A stretch of DNA of 64,000 bases from NCBI GenBank assembly GCA_958348225.1, contig CATVYG010000001.1, positions 107,083-171,082 of the forward strand. Reading direction: 5' to 3'. The number at the start of each line of letters is the position of its first letter. Positions within the stretch are counted from its first letter, which is position 1. Positions 9,589 to 17,449 of the stretch are shown here, piece by piece. The notes under the pieces are model-generated. The model was not told the DNA's origin. It did not search any database and worked only from the letters and a program-made list of their open reading frames with translations. A program made the position numbers and the translations under genes. Source of the DNA: an uncultured Collinsella sp. (GTDB taxonomy: Bacteria; Actinomycetota; Coriobacteriia; Coriobacteriales; Coriobacteriaceae).

Positions 9589-10263
9589 ATGGCTATTACC
9601 CCTGCAGACATCCAGGCTCAGACTTTCTCTGAGGCCAAGCGTGGCTACGATCCTGCTGAGGTCGACGTCTTCTTGGAGACGCTGTCCTCCGAGGTTGACG
9701 CTATGCTCGCTAAGATCGTCGACCTTAAGGGTCGTCTGACTGCTACCGAGCAGCAGCTTGCCGATGCGCAGGCTCAGCTTGCCCAAGCTCAGGATGCCAC
9801 CGCCCAGGCCGTTCCTGCCGCCCCCGTGGCTGCTCCCGCCCCTGACTTCTCCGCTCAGGAGCGCCAGATTTCCGCTGCCCTGATCGCTGCCCAGCAGACC
9901 GCTGAGACTATCGTCAACGATGCTAACGAGAACGCTGAGCGTATCCGCAACGAGGCTGACGCCAAGGCCCGCGAGGTTATCCGCCAGGCTCTGACCGAGA
10001 AGCAGGCCGAGCTCGAGGAGATCGATCGTCTCAAGGCTTCCCGTGAGGAGTTCAAGGCAGAGTATCTCAAGCTCATCCAGCACTTCATGGACGATGCCCA
10101 GAATTCCTTCCCGGCCGATCTGATGGCCTCCACGCCGGTCGGTTCTGCCGCTTCTCCTGCAGTGACTGTTCCCGCCGAGCCGCTGCCCGTCGCTGACCCG
10201 GTTGTCCCCGTGGCCGATCCCTTCGCCCCGATCGACAACTTTGCTGCCGACGACCTGGACTAA
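9589..10263 (+). CDS. divIVA: DivIVA domain protein
   Basis: This 224-residue polar or septal scaffold begins with the DivIVA membrane-binding and first coiled-coil domain (MAITPADIQAQTFSEAKRGY then DPAEVDVFLETLSSEVD). A short coil with a Q/A heptad pattern follows, then an Ala/Pro linker and a second long coiled coil (about residues 85-165). An Ala/Pro/Val-rich tail ends in Asp residues. It recruits envelope-growth proteins to curved membrane. AAGGAG lies upstream of ATG 9589, and a strong terminator follows. Confidence 0.93.
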   Translation: MAITPADIQAQTFSEAKRGYDPAEVDVFLETLSSEVDAMLAKIVDLKGRLTATEQQLADAQAQLAQAQDATAQAVPAAPVAAPAPDFSAQERQISAALIAAQQTAETIVNDANENAERIRNEADAKAREVIRQALTEKQAELEEIDRLKASREEFKAEYLKLIQHFMDDAQNSFPADLMASTPVGSAASPAVTVPAEPLPVADPVVPVADPFAPIDNFAADDLD

Positions 10264-10291
10264 CATTCGGCCTACAATTTAGTGCCTAGAA

Positions 10292-10319
10292 AGGACCCGC
10301 AGCTTGCGGGTCCTTTTTT
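10292..10319 (+). terminator. Rho-independent terminator after divIVA
   Basis: AGGACCCGC pairs with GCGGGTCCT around a short loop and is followed by six Ts. It closes the division gene cluster. Confidence 0.92.
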
Positions 10320-10429
10320 ATGACTGTGCCGGAGTGCGTAACATAAAAAACCGAGCCCTGCACATAATGGCGCAGAACTCGGCGAACGGGTGAGCGGTCA
10401 AGGGTAGGTTTTAAGGCATGTCCCAAAAC

Positions 10430-10960
10430 CTACTTGAGGAGGAAGTCGGAGAGGGGAATGGTACGGGCCTCGCGATGCTCGGGATCGGCGATGTGGTCGG
10501 CAGGATAGCCACAGACGAGCATGTGATAGGGATAAACGCCTTTGGGCAGATTGAACTGCTCCTGTGCCACCTCAGGCTTAAAATGGCATACCCAGCACGT
10601 TCCCAGGCCCTGCTCGGTGGCCTCCATCATCATCTGATCGCAAACGATGGATGTATCGATTTCGCTGGAATTCATCTGATCATACGGGCGCACCCAAGCA
10701 TCATCGGTAACGCTGCAAATAAGGAAGACAAGCGGAGCCCCAAAGATAGACCCATCACAAGCAAACCGAGGCTGACAAGCAGCAGCCTTCTCCAGAAGCT
10801 CAGGCGTATCCAACACCATCACACGAGAAGGATGATTATTGCAAGCAGAAGGAGCAATCCGCCCAGCCTCAACAATGGCATCCACCACCGACTGCTCAAC
10901 AGGACGATTCTCAAACTCGCGACAAGAATACCGAGACCGAGCCAGATCCAAATACCCCAT
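10430..10960 (-). CDS. Nitroreductase family FMN-dependent oxidoreductase
   Basis: This 176-residue flavoprotein uses NAD(P)H and FMN. The N-terminal RSRYSCREFENRPV is the FMN phosphate-binding start of the family. GRIAPSACNNHPSRVMV is the second FMN segment, EQGLGTCWVCHF lies by the flavin, and PYHMLVCGYPAD is the C-terminal signature. The start is the ATG ending at 10960, with GGAGGG about seven bases upstream on the minus strand; a longer frame to 11023 has no such site. The natural substrate cannot be read from sequence. It faces divIVA convergently. Confidence 0.88.
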   Translation of the reverse strand: MGYLDLARSRYSCREFENRPVEQSVVDAIVEAGRIAPSACNNHPSRVMVLDTPELLEKAAACQPRFACDGSIFGAPLVFLICSVTDDAWVRPYDQMNSSEIDTSIVCDQMMMEATEQGLGTCWVCHFKPEVAQEQFNLPKGVYPYHMLVCGYPADHIADPEHREARTIPLSDFLLK

Positions 10961-11139
10961 AACCAAACCCTCCAAAGTCAGCAAATTTATCCAAAGTAAA
11001 CCAAAGGGTACCCAAAGCCCCATCCACCCAAACGTTTAAGGCGGTCCCAAAGTTCCCCATCGGGCTCAAAGGCCCTGCCAACAAAAGCCCAATCACTTTC
11101 AAAGTATCAGCCAAAGTTTCAATGGCGGTACGTAAGGGA

Positions 11140-11216
11140 GCGGGCCCGACCACTAATACCTTTTGAACGACTCTGCTTGCAGCCGGAGTGAAAAAGGTAT
11201 TAGTGGTCGGGCCCGC
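11140..11216. repeat. Perfect 25-bp inverted repeat between genes
   Basis: Arms at 11140-11164 and 11192-11216 are exact reverse complements (each contains GACCACTAATACC) around a 27-base spacer. It lies in the roughly 280-base gap between the nitroreductase start and the DUF47 gene end. No T tract follows on either side, so it is not an ordinary terminator. Nothing else recognisable is in this gap. Confidence 0.85.
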
Positions 11217-11240
11217 GACCGGTGGGACACGTACCCCCAA

Positions 11241-11864
11241 TTAACTGTTCTTCATGACAATCGAATCCACGACATCGGCCACAGTCTCGCAGCAGTCGGC
11301 GCAGTACTCCAGGAAGGCGTAGACGTCACGCCAAGCGATGACCTCGAGCGGATCCTTGCCGTTAACGTGCAGGTTGCGCATGGCGTTGATGTAGAGCTCG
11401 TCGGCCTCGGACTCGATGGTGTTGATCTGGATGACCAGCTCGCGCAGCGTTTTGGACTTGCGGTAGTTGGGAAGCTCGACCATCAGGTCTTTCATGGCGC
11501 GGCAGGCGTCAGTCACCTTGTGAGCGATGACTATGGCGTCGGGATGGATGCTCTGGATGTTGGTGAAGTAGACGCGCTGCACGACGCCCTCGATACGGTC
11601 AAGCACAGTGTCGAGCGAGCAGCTCATCAGGTCCAGATCCTCGCGCTCAAGCGGGGTGATAAAGGCAGTGAGCAAGGCATCCTCGAGCTCATGGTGCTTC
11701 TTGTCGGCCGCATGCTCAATCGCATGCATCTCCTCGAGCATGTCGTGGATCTGCGCGGGATCAAAGTTCTCAAAAATCTTGATGAGCAACTCTGCGGCCT
11801 GGACAGCAAGGTCGGCGCAGGCGACGTAGTTGTCAAAGTAGAACGAATCGGGTTTCTTTGCCAT
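11241..11864 (-). CDS. DUF47 / PhoU-like phosphate transport regulator (Pit accessory protein)
   Basis: The 207-residue, all-helical protein belongs to the TIGR00153/DUF47 family, a PhoU relative almost always encoded with Pit transporters. Family features are EEMHAIEHAADKKHHELEDA and LEREDLDLMSCSLDTVLDRIEG, plus paired acidic residues for metal binding. It lies directly downstream of the pit gene on the minus strand with a 67-base gap, so the two form an operon. AAAGGA precedes the ATG ending at 11864. It probably adjusts Pit activity, by analogy with PhoU. Confidence 0.9.
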   Translation of the reverse strand: MAKKPDSFYFDNYVACADLAVQAAELLIKIFENFDPAQIHDMLEEMHAIEHAADKKHHELEDALLTAFITPLEREDLDLMSCSLDTVLDRIEGVVQRVYFTNIQSIHPDAIVIAHKVTDACRAMKDLMVELPNYRKSKTLRELVIQINTIESEADELYINAMRNLHVNGKDPLEVIAWRDVYAFLEYCADCCETVADVVDSIVMKNS

Positions 11865-11931
11865 GGGTGGGTCCTTTCGAGGCGAAGACGGGTGGGCGAA
11901 GTGTTGCGGTCCAGATGGACGTTCGGTTTGA

Positions 11932-12981
11932 CTAGAGGAACATCATGAACAGCTTGGCCATGACAAAGCTGATGAGTCCGCAGGCGGGGAAGGTGAAGAA
12001 CCAGGTGAACATCATGTCCTTGACGACGCCGAAGTTGATGGCCGAGAGGCGCTTGACGGCACCGACGCCCATGATGGCGCAGGTCTTGATGTGCGTGGAG
12101 GACACAGGGATGCCGGTAAGGGTGGCAAGCAGCAGGTTCGCGGCGCCCGCCAGGTCGGCGGAGAAGCCCTGGTACTTTTCGAGCTTGACCATGCTCTGGC
12201 CGACGGACTTGATGATGCGCTCGCCGCCCACGCTGGTGCCGATGCCCATAGTGGCCGAGCACAGCAGCATAATCCAGATGGGGATGCCTGCATCGCCGAC
12301 GCTCGTCTGGCCGCTGGCAAAGGCCACGCCTAAAAAGAGCACGCCGATGAACTTCTGTCCATCCTGCGCGCCGTGCATAAAGCTCATGGCCGCAGCGCTC
12401 GCGATCTGAGCGTATTTAAAGAAGACATTGGCACGTCGCCTGTTGGCGGCGGCGAAAAGAATCGAGACGAGCTTGCACAGGACCCAGCCCATGACAAAGC
12501 CCAGGCCGATGGAGAGTGCCAGGCCGTAGATGACCTTCATCCACTCGTGGACGTTGACGCTGCTCGCGCCGCCGAGGGCGATAGCGGCACCGGTCAGGCC
12601 GGCGATAAGGCTGTGGCTTTGCGAGGTGGGGATGCCAAAACGCGACGCTGTGGCGCCGTAGACGACGATGGAGAACAGGGCCGCGCACAGGCAGGCGAGC
12701 GCCATGGTGCTGTTTCCGCCAAAGTCGACGATATGCGAGATGGTATTGGCGACGCTCGCATTAAAGTGCGTCATGATGAGCACACCGAGGAAGTTGAATG
12801 CGGCGCTCATGAGAATGGCGGCGCGGGCGGGCATGCAACGCGTAGTGACGCAGGTCGCGATGGCGTTGGGCGCGTCGGTCCATCCATTGACGAAGATGGC
12901 GCCGAGCGCGAGGATCACGGTGACGGCAAGGACTGGGTTCGACACAATTTGGCCGAGGAAAGTTGAGAACGTTACGTCCAT
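11932..12981 (-). CDS. pit: Inorganic phosphate transporter, PiT family
   Basis: This 349-residue multi-spanning permease imports phosphate with a cation at lower affinity than Pst. The PiT signature is seen twice in inverted repeats: NGWTDAPNAIATCVTTR near the N-terminus and MSFMHGAQDGQKFIGV in the middle. ASRFGIPTSQSHSLIAGLTG and TGIPVSSTHIKTCAIMGVG are the paired phosphate loops. The start ATG ending at 12981 has only a weak GAGAAAG site. A perfect AGGAGGTGAT lies about 55 bases further upstream on the same strand. With DUF47 downstream it forms the second phosphate system of the window. Confidence 0.94.
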   Translation of the reverse strand: MDVTFSTFLGQIVSNPVLAVTVILALGAIFVNGWTDAPNAIATCVTTRCMPARAAILMSAAFNFLGVLIMTHFNASVANTISHIVDFGGNSTMALACLCAALFSIVVYGATASRFGIPTSQSHSLIAGLTGAAIALGGASSVNVHEWMKVIYGLALSIGLGFVMGWVLCKLVSILFAAANRRRANVFFKYAQIASAAAMSFMHGAQDGQKFIGVLFLGVAFASGQTSVGDAGIPIWIMLLCSATMGIGTSVGGERIIKSVGQSMVKLEKYQGFSADLAGAANLLLATLTGIPVSSTHIKTCAIMGVGAVKRLSAINFGVVKDMMFTWFFTFPACGLISFVMAKLFMMFL

Positions 12982-13209
12982 ATATGGGCTTTCTCGAAGT
13001 TTGCAGACACGTTACAAAAACATGATAAATCGTATCACCTCCTGCGGGTTTCTTTGCCGAGTTCTGATGGGAGAAGTAATTTTTTGGCACTAAAATTGAA
13101 TATTAGCCCTGTTGACCGTGGGTGTTCTTTTTGCTATCACGCCATGCGGACACGCGCGTTCGCTCCGACATTCCAAAACCACAGTCTGTTCGCTTTACAA
13201 TATGCAAAC

Positions 13210-13569
13210 ATGCGTTCGATAATGGGAAGTATGGAATATCGACAGACAGATGGCAAAACTCGGCGCGTGCACAAGCAGTATGTGGACGTCGTGGCTCGCA
13301 TCCTCGCGGGCGGACAAGTCGTGCCGGTTACCGTCTGCTGGGTCGACGGTCGCTGCTTTACGATTGACGAGATCGTCTCGTCCACTGGTTTTGGCCTGAC
13401 GGTCCACGGCGTTCGTACGGCAACCTATAAGGTGCGTTTTGGCGGGCACGCGACCGAGTTGTATCTGGAGGACCAGGCGTACGGACGGCCGGACGGCTCG
13501 CAGGCCCACGTGATGCGTTGGTGGGTCTGGGCGTTTGATCGTACGCTTGAGGGCGAGCGCCGTAGGTAA
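13210..13569 (+). CDS. Conserved small protein of unknown function
   Basis: The roughly 119-residue soluble protein starts with a basic stretch. A probable beta-rich core follows: ARILAGGQVVPVTVCWVDGR, then FTIDEIVSSTGFGLTVHG and YKVRFGGHATELYLED, ending in RRR. It loosely resembles the DUF6504-type small beta proteins, but I would not rely on that. No ribosome site precedes any of the three in-frame ATGs (13210, 13222, 13231). A TACAAT -10-like box at 13196-13201 lies just before ATG 13210, so a leaderless transcript is possible. It is divergent from pit. Confidence 0.6.
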   Translation: MRSIMGSMEYRQTDGKTRRVHKQYVDVVARILAGGQVVPVTVCWVDGRCFTIDEIVSSTGFGLTVHGVRTATYKVRFGGHATELYLEDQAYGRPDGSQAHVMRWWVWAFDRTLEGERRR

Positions 13570-13652
13570 GGACGCACGGCGTTCGGGTACAATGGCAGGA
13601 ATCTTGTCATCTGCTGCGCCGTCTTTCACGGCGCTTTGTGAAAGGACGAAGT

Positions 13653-14348
13653 ATGAACGATATCCAGGGCTATCAGAACGGCCCCATCGAGACCGGTGCA
13701 AGCCGTGCCAAGGAGATGTCGCCGCGCGCGTACAACCTTGTCATGTCTGCCCTGATCTTCTTGGGCTTTTGCGCCATGGGCGCCGGCGCCTACTTTACGA
13801 GCACCATGTCGTTTGCGCGCATGATGATGAGCGGCGCAGCCTTGCCGCTGGTCTTTGGCTCGTTTATTTTGACCATCGTCGGCATGGTCATGATGTCGGC
13901 CGCCGCCAGCAAGCAGTCCGTGGGCCTGTCCCTTGTGGGCTACGTAATCTTTGCGAGTACCTTTGGCCTGACCGCGTCGTTTGGCCTTGCCAACTACGAC
14001 CTGCCCACCATCAACACTGCCTTTATCGCCACGGCCGCCATCACCTTTGTCTTTGGCGCGCTGGGCGTGACCTTCCCCAAGTTTTTCCAGCGCGTATATG
14101 GCATCGGTTTTGGCATTCTGCTCGCCACTATTCTGGTTGAGATCGTGCTGATGTTCATGGGCGTCTCGCAGTCCATCACCGACCTGATCGTGATCGTGGT
14201 GTTCGCCGGCTTTATTGGCTACGACACCTATGTTGCCACGACGGTGCCGCCTACGCTGCCCAACGCCGTGCTCATGGCGTCCAATCTGTTCGTTGACATT
14301 ATCAACGTGTTCCTGCGCATCCTGAACATCCTTGGCCGTCGCGACTAG
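13653..14348 (+). CDS. Bax inhibitor-1 / YccA family membrane protein
   Basis: The 231-residue protein has seven hydrophobic helices after a polar N-terminus of about 30 residues. BI-1 family features are YNLVMSALIFLGFCAMGAGA at helix one, the long helix array, FAGFIGYDTYVAT near helix six, and a final helix followed by charged GRRD. Family members act as pH-sensitive calcium or proton leaks, though the bacterial role is unclear. AAAGGA lies six bases before ATG 13653; an ATG five codons upstream is less well placed. A terminator follows at 14395. Confidence 0.88.
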   Translation: MNDIQGYQNGPIETGASRAKEMSPRAYNLVMSALIFLGFCAMGAGAYFTSTMSFARMMMSGAALPLVFGSFILTIVGMVMMSAAASKQSVGLSLVGYVIFASTFGLTASFGLANYDLPTINTAFIATAAITFVFGALGVTFPKFFQRVYGIGFGILLATILVEIVLMFMGVSQSITDLIVIVVFAGFIGYDTYVATTVPPTLPNAVLMASNLFVDIINVFLRILNILGRRD

Positions 14349-14394
14349 TGGCGAATTGCGGCGGTGCTTGCCGTGCGGGCAAATCGATGCGAAA

Positions 14395-14420
14395 GGCGGT
14401 CCTTCGGGGCCGTCTTTTTT
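14395..14420 (+). terminator. Rho-independent terminator after the BI-1 family gene
   Basis: GGCGGTCC and GGGCCGTC pair (two wobble pairs) around a TTCG tetraloop, and six Ts follow. Confidence 0.88.
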
Positions 14421-14486
14421 GTACGCGGCGGGGTATCATGGATGGGAAAAACCGATAGCGGCAGCGACCGAGAAAGGTGACCACGT

Positions 14487-15623
14487 ATGGCAGACGTCGA
14501 CAACAGGAACCGTAACCGCAGGTCCAACCGAGCGGGTCAGCCCAATCCCAAGCGCGAGGCCCGTGCCAAGGCCGCCGAGCGTCACGTGTCAACTGTGTCC
14601 GAAGCGTGCGCCAAGGATATCGAGCGTTCGCTTGCCGGTGTTCGCGAGTTTGACGGTATGCCTGCCGGCTTTGTCGCGGCGATGAAGGCCAAGGTCCAGA
14701 GTGCTGTGGCCACCGAAGAACAGGTTGCCGAGGACGTCGAGGGCGCGGAGGCTGCCGAGACCGAGGCGGCACCCGAGAGCGAGGCAGCGCCCGAGACCGA
14801 GGCAGCTCCTGAGCCCGTCGAGGAGCCTGCCGAGGAAATCGCCGAAGCTGAGTCCGCGCCTGCCGAGGAGCCTGCTGCGTCCCTGCCTGAGGTCACCGTG
14901 CTCGATGCCTCCGCCACGCAGGCCATCTTGGACAACGGTCGTGGCTATGCGCAGTTCTGCGACATGGCCGTGCTCGCCTTTGCCTCGTTCACTAACCCGG
15001 GCGGTGGCTATATTCAGGGTTATCTGGGCCAGGAGGCCACACTGTGCGCCGATTCGTATCTGTACAACGTTCTCGATAAGCAGCGCAAATGGTACGGCGA
15101 GAACCGTCGCCGCAACATCAACTGCGAGCTTTACCGAAACCGTGCGCTGGTGGTGCCTGCGGTGCGCTTCGACCGCAACCACGTGCATGCATACGCCGAC
15201 GTGATCGTGGCCGCCGCGCCCAACGTTAAGCGCGCCCGCCAGGAGTATCGCGTGAGCGACGATGCTCTGCTAGATGCCCTGCGCGACCGCATCCGCTTTG
15301 TGCTTGCCATCTGCGACGAGCTAGGTCGCGAGAAGCTCGTGCTGGGCGCTTGGGGCTGCGACAACAACGGCTTTGACGCAGAGACCGTGGCCGAGCTCTT
15401 CCGCAAGGAGCTCGCGTCGGGCGACTTTAAGGTCAAGCAAGTCTTCTTTGCCGTGCCTTCTACGCGCTGGGATGAGGATTTTGCCAAGTTCGAGCACGTG
15501 CTGGCAAACTTCCCCGAGCGCAACGAGGAGTCCTATGCCCAGGTTGCCGCTCGCGCTGCGGCAGCTCGCGCCGCCGAGCAGGCCCAGGCTGCTACCGAGG
15601 ATGATGAGGACGAGGACGATTGA
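14487..15623 (+). CDS. Microbial PARG-like (TIGR02452/DUF2263) protein with altered catalytic motif
   Basis: The 378-residue protein has a basic N-terminus, an Ala/Glu/Pro-rich tandem-repeat region (about residues 85-130), a macro-like catalytic domain and an acidic tail ending EDDEDEDD. Bacterial-type poly(ADP-ribose) glycohydrolase landmarks are LAFASFTNPGGGYIQGYLGQ, RNINCELYRNRALVVPAVRF, ADVIVAAAPNV and LVLGAWGCDNNG. The hallmark GGG-X(6-8)-QEE reads GGG-X7-QEA here, so the second Glu, catalytic in characterised bacterial PARGs, is Ala. It may therefore bind ADP-ribose without hydrolysing it. AAAGGTGA precedes ATG 14487. Confidence 0.85.
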   Translation: MADVDNRNRNRRSNRAGQPNPKREARAKAAERHVSTVSEACAKDIERSLAGVREFDGMPAGFVAAMKAKVQSAVATEEQVAEDVEGAEAAETEAAPESEAAPETEAAPEPVEEPAEEIAEAESAPAEEPAASLPEVTVLDASATQAILDNGRGYAQFCDMAVLAFASFTNPGGGYIQGYLGQEATLCADSYLYNVLDKQRKWYGENRRRNINCELYRNRALVVPAVRFDRNHVHAYADVIVAAAPNVKRARQEYRVSDDALLDALRDRIRFVLAICDELGREKLVLGAWGCDNNGFDAETVAELFRKELASGDFKVKQVFFAVPSTRWDEDFAKFEHVLANFPERNEESYAQVAARAAAARAAEQAQAATEDDEDEDD

Positions 15624-15663
15624 CGCAAGTACCTGTAATCGGTACGTGCTGACAGATAGGTCG

Positions 15664-15697
15664 AGCCGACGGGAGAGGCTGCTTCCGTCGGCTTTTT
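15664..15697 (+). terminator. Rho-independent terminator after the PARG-like gene
   Basis: AGCCGACGG pairs with CCGTCGGCT around a 12-base loop, then TTTTT. Confidence 0.9.
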
Positions 15698-15716
15698 ACC
15701 GAGCGAGGGGCTTACG

Positions 15717-16376
15717 ATGAAAAACGTTCTATGCTTTGGCGACAGCAACACCTATGGTTACGATCCGGCGGGCATGCGCGACGGCACCGCGGTGCGCTAT
15801 GCGCGGGATGTACGCTGGTGTGGCGTGGCCCAACGTGACTTAGGCGAGGGCTGGCATGTAATTGAAGAAGGCCTCAACGGCCGCACGACGGTGCGCGACG
15901 ATATGTGCCATCTGGACACTAACCTCAACGGCATTCGCGCGCTTCCGATGCTGCTCGAGGCCCATAAGCCGCTGGACGCCATTGTGATCATGCTGGGCAC
16001 CAACGACTGTAAGACGGTCTTTAACGTGACAGCTTCCGATATCGCCCGTGGCGCCATGGCGCTGATTCGCGCCGTCCGCGCGTTTCCGTGGACCGACGCT
16101 GCGCCTTGTCCGCGCATTCTGCTGATGGCTCCTATCAAGATCAAGCTGCAGATCGCCGATGTGTACATGACCGACTTTGACGATCATTCCGTTGAGGCAT
16201 CTGAGCATTTTGGCGAGTACTATGCGCACGTAGCCGAGCAGTTTGGCTGCGACTTTTTGAATGCAGCGGAGTTTGCCGAGCCGGGCGATATCGACTATCT
16301 GCATATGATGCCCGAAAGCCATGAGAGCCTGGGTCACGCCGTGGCAGCCAAGCTCCAAGAGATGCTCGGTGAGTAG
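15717..16376 (+). CDS. SGNH/GDSL-type hydrolase (arylesterase-like)
   Basis: This 219-residue serine hydrolase has all four SGNH blocks: LCFGDSNTYGY with nucleophile Ser11, EGLNGRTTV with the block II Gly, MLGTNDCK with the block III Asn, and DYLHMMPESHESLGH with the catalytic Asp/His block V. It resembles cytosolic arylesterase or lysophospholipase-like members and has no signal peptide. The substrate, probably an acyl or acetyl ester, cannot be told from sequence. GAGGGG lies before ATG 15717. A symmetrical terminator separates it from convergent thiD. Confidence 0.88.
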   Translation: MKNVLCFGDSNTYGYDPAGMRDGTAVRYARDVRWCGVAQRDLGEGWHVIEEGLNGRTTVRDDMCHLDTNLNGIRALPMLLEAHKPLDAIVIMLGTNDCKTVFNVTASDIARGAMALIRAVRAFPWTDAAPCPRILLMAPIKIKLQIADVYMTDFDDHSVEASEHFGEYYAHVAEQFGCDFLNAAEFAEPGDIDYLHMMPESHESLGHAVAAKLQEMLGE

Positions 16377-16388
16377 CGCGACCCCAAA

Positions 16389-16421
16389 CCACCGCAAAGG
16401 TGCTTGTCCCCTTTGCGGTGG
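16389..16421. terminator. Hairpin between convergent genes (SGNH hydrolase and thiD)
   Basis: CCACCGCAAAGG and CCTTTGCGGTGG are perfect 12-base complements around a nine-base loop, with further partial pairing outside. T tracts are poor on both strands, so its terminator role is inferred from position. Confidence 0.65.
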
Positions 16422-16436
16422 CTTGGGCTGCGAATC

Positions 16437-17267
16437 TTAATACTGCCACATGTGGTTGACAGGGCCGGAGCCTTTGCCCATGTTCAGGCCGGCGGCCAGA
16501 GCGCCTGTCAGGTAGGCCTTGCCGGCATTGATGGCGTCGGCAAGATCCATGCCCTGCGCCAGCGCACAGGCGATGGCGGACGAGAGCGTGCAGCCGGTGC
16601 CGTGCGTGTTGTCGGTCTCGATGCGCTTGTGGCGGAACCACGTGGTGAGTGGATCTCCCAGATGGTTGCCCTCGTCATCGAGTGGCGCGGGTTCGGCCAG
16701 TACATCGTTGGCCTCGTTGACAAGATGCCCACCCTTAACGAGGGATGCGCAACCAAAGCGGCGGGTGAGGAGCATGGCAGCATTTTGCTGCGTGCGCTCG
16801 GAGTCGACCTCATAGTCGAGCAGTGCCATGGCCTCGGGAATATTGGGCGTGATAACCGTCGCTAGCGGGAACAGGCGGCGGGTGAGCGCCTCGGCGGCAT
16901 CTTCGGCAATCAGCCGCGCGCCCGAGGTGGCGACCATGACGGGGTCGACGACCACGTTCGTTGCGTTCCAGGCGCTCAAGCGGTCGGCGATGACTTCGAT
17001 AATCTCGACAGAAGAAACCATGCCGATCTTGACGGCGCTGGGGCGGATATCGTCAAAAACGGCGTCAATTTGCGCGGCTACGATATCTGGCGAGATATCC
17101 TGCACGGCGGTAACGCCCAGGGTGTTTTGCGCTGTGATGGCGGTGATGGCCGTCTCGGCATACAGGCGGTGCGCCGTGATGGTCTTGATGTCGGCCTGAA
17201 TGCCGGCGCCACCGCTGGAATCGGATCCCGCGATGGACAGGACGGCAGGTACCTTACTACGATCCAT
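16437..17267 (-). CDS. thiD: Hydroxymethylpyrimidine/phosphomethylpyrimidine kinase ThiD
   Basis: This 276-residue ribokinase-fold enzyme phosphorylates HMP twice to HMP-PP for thiamine synthesis. Motifs are LSIAGSDSSGGAGIQADIKT at the N-terminus, DPVMVATSGARLI, TPNIPEA, LVKGGH and the anion-hole loop NTHGTGCTLSSAIACALAQG with the catalytic Asp position occupied as usual for the family. GGGAG precedes the ATG ending at 17267. thiC lies upstream on the same strand and makes the HMP-P substrate, so the two genes work in sequence. Confidence 0.96.
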   Translation of the reverse strand: MDRSKVPAVLSIAGSDSSGGAGIQADIKTITAHRLYAETAITAITAQNTLGVTAVQDISPDIVAAQIDAVFDDIRPSAVKIGMVSSVEIIEVIADRLSAWNATNVVVDPVMVATSGARLIAEDAAEALTRRLFPLATVITPNIPEAMALLDYEVDSERTQQNAAMLLTRRFGCASLVKGGHLVNEANDVLAEPAPLDDEGNHLGDPLTTWFRHKRIETDNTHGTGCTLSSAIACALAQGMDLADAINAGKAYLTGALAAGLNMGKGSGPVNHMWQY

Positions 17268-17324
17268 GTTCGCTCCCTTGTTCGGTCGGAATCAAATGGG
17301 TCTTTAAGCCAGCATTATAAAGAT

Positions 17325-17354
17325 GCCCGGGCCGACTCTATGCCGAACCCGGGC
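17325..17354 (-). terminator. GC-rich hairpin between thiC and thiD
   Basis: GCCCGGG pairs with CCCGGGC, with further inner pairing. It lies downstream of thiC and just upstream of a TATAAT (minus strand, 17314-17319) that could be the -10 of a thiD promoter. Its role as thiC terminator is inferred. Confidence 0.5.
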
Positions 17355-17449
17355 GGGCGATGCAATCTCTACGCAAGTGTAAGTAAATGTTCACAAGTCA
17401 ACAATTGACAGGCACCAGCTCGCCGCCAGAAGCGGCCGCGGCGACAGGG

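Noticed and set aside
14740..14880. Ala/Glu/Pro repeat region as a DNA tandem repeat or CRISPR-like array
   Set aside because: It is an in-frame low-complexity part of the PARG-like protein with irregular units.
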